Under the pieces are notes generated by a model. The model was not told where the DNA came from. It saw only the letters and a list, made by a program, of their open reading frames with translations, and did not search any database. A program made the position numbers and the translations under genes. A DNA stretch of 5,910 bases from Spartobacteria bacterium (lineage in GTDB: Bacteria; Verrucomicrobiota; Verrucomicrobiia; Chthoniobacterales; Chthoniobacteraceae), in assembly GCA_025350985.1 (NCBI GenBank), contig JANXWU010000029.1, positions 1 through 5,910 on the forward strand. Reading direction: 5' to 3'. Below, one piece after another: positions 5,632-5,910 of the stretch. How positions within the stretch are numbered: position 1 is the first letter of the stretch; the number at the start of each line of letters is the position of its first letter.

Positions 5632-5910
5632 TCAGGACGGCAGCTTTTTGAAATTCAACTGGATGATCCGCCGTCCGTCGGTCTTCGTCACTGTGACTAG
5701 GAAATGTTCGATGCGGGTTTGCTCACCTTCTTTCGGCAAATGGCCAAGCAGGTGGGTGACGTAGCCGCCAATCGTGCTCACGTCCGCGCTTTCCAATTCG
5801 AGCCCCGCGATGTCGCTCAGCTCGAACAAGCCAACCCCGCCGTCGAGGGAGAATTCGTCTTCGTTGATGCGGTGATGTTCCCGCTCCTCCACGTCGAACT
5901 CGTCCTGAAT
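5632..5910 (-). CDS. CorC/HlyC-family (hemolysin-like, CNNM/CorC) protein, C-terminal part; 5' end outside window
   Basis: The minus-strand frame is open to the right edge and gives 92 residues with TGA at 5634-5632. The first visible residues, IQDEFD, match the family's typical end of the paired CBS domains (EIQDEFDEE-like). The rest is the small C-terminal transporter-associated (CorC_HlyC) domain: [14 protein letters not shown], then [19 protein letters not shown] and DGRRIIQL. Full-length relatives of about 420-440 residues have an N-terminal CNNM/DUF21 membrane domain, two CBS domains and this domain. They are linked to magnesium/cobalt efflux or are annotated as hemolysins without proof. 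The GTG at 5892 is internal and should not be taken as a start. Whether this is a full membrane protein or a short soluble CorC cannot be seen here. It ends 14 bases from the convergent DUF1003 gene. Confidence 0.9.
   Translation of the reverse strand: MQDEFDVEEREHHRINEDEFSLDGGVGLFELSDIAGLELESADVSTIGGYVTHLLGHLPKEGEQTRIEHFLVTVTKTDGRRIIQLNFKKLPS

Noticed and set aside
5602..5636. Bidirectional terminator between the convergent genes
   Set aside because: Only 5-6 base-pair stems can be drawn, they overlap both stop codons, and there is no T-run on either strand.

Overview
The window is about 5.9 kb of GC-rich, gene-dense bacterial chromosome. It holds eight protein-coding genes: seven on the plus strand, and one on the minus strand that runs off the right edge. 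The first gene is also cut, by the left edge. The gene order ribBA - ribH - nusB - ftsY, the RibH sequence variant, the short FtsY and the scarcity of Shine-Dalgarno sites suggest Verrucomicrobiota or a close PVC relative. This placement rests on recollection of the families, not on a search. I see no RNA gene, insertion sequence, CRISPR array or phage gene, and no gene-free stretch exceeds about 100 bases.

Positions 1-1535: the C-terminal part of a pyrimidine-nucleoside (thymidine) phosphorylase is followed after 4 bases by an unnamed 259-residue protein. That protein combines an apparent Sec signal peptide with motifs spaced like a PD-(D/E)XK nuclease core. It is the least explained gene here and the best candidate for something new.

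Positions 1599-4694: this is a housekeeping block. RibBA makes both riboflavin precursors (from GTP and from ribulose 5-phosphate). RibH condenses the two branches into 6,7-dimethyl-8-ribityllumazine. NusB is a transcription antitermination factor and FtsY is the signal-recognition-particle receptor. ribH, nusB and ftsY are separated by 1 and 0 bases, so they are probably one transcript with coupled translation. The nusB 3' end runs into a short AT-rich heptamer repeat that supplies its last residues. A stem-loop without a T-run follows ftsY.

Positions 4766-5910: an inner-membrane protein fuses an N-terminal cyclic-nucleotide-binding domain to a C-terminal DUF1003 module with two membrane segments. 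It converges, with a 14-base gap, on the 3' end of a minus-strand CorC/HlyC-family (hemolysin-like, CNNM/CorC) membrane protein gene.

Across the window all eight stop codons are TGA, and only one of the six visible starts has a clear Shine-Dalgarno sequence.
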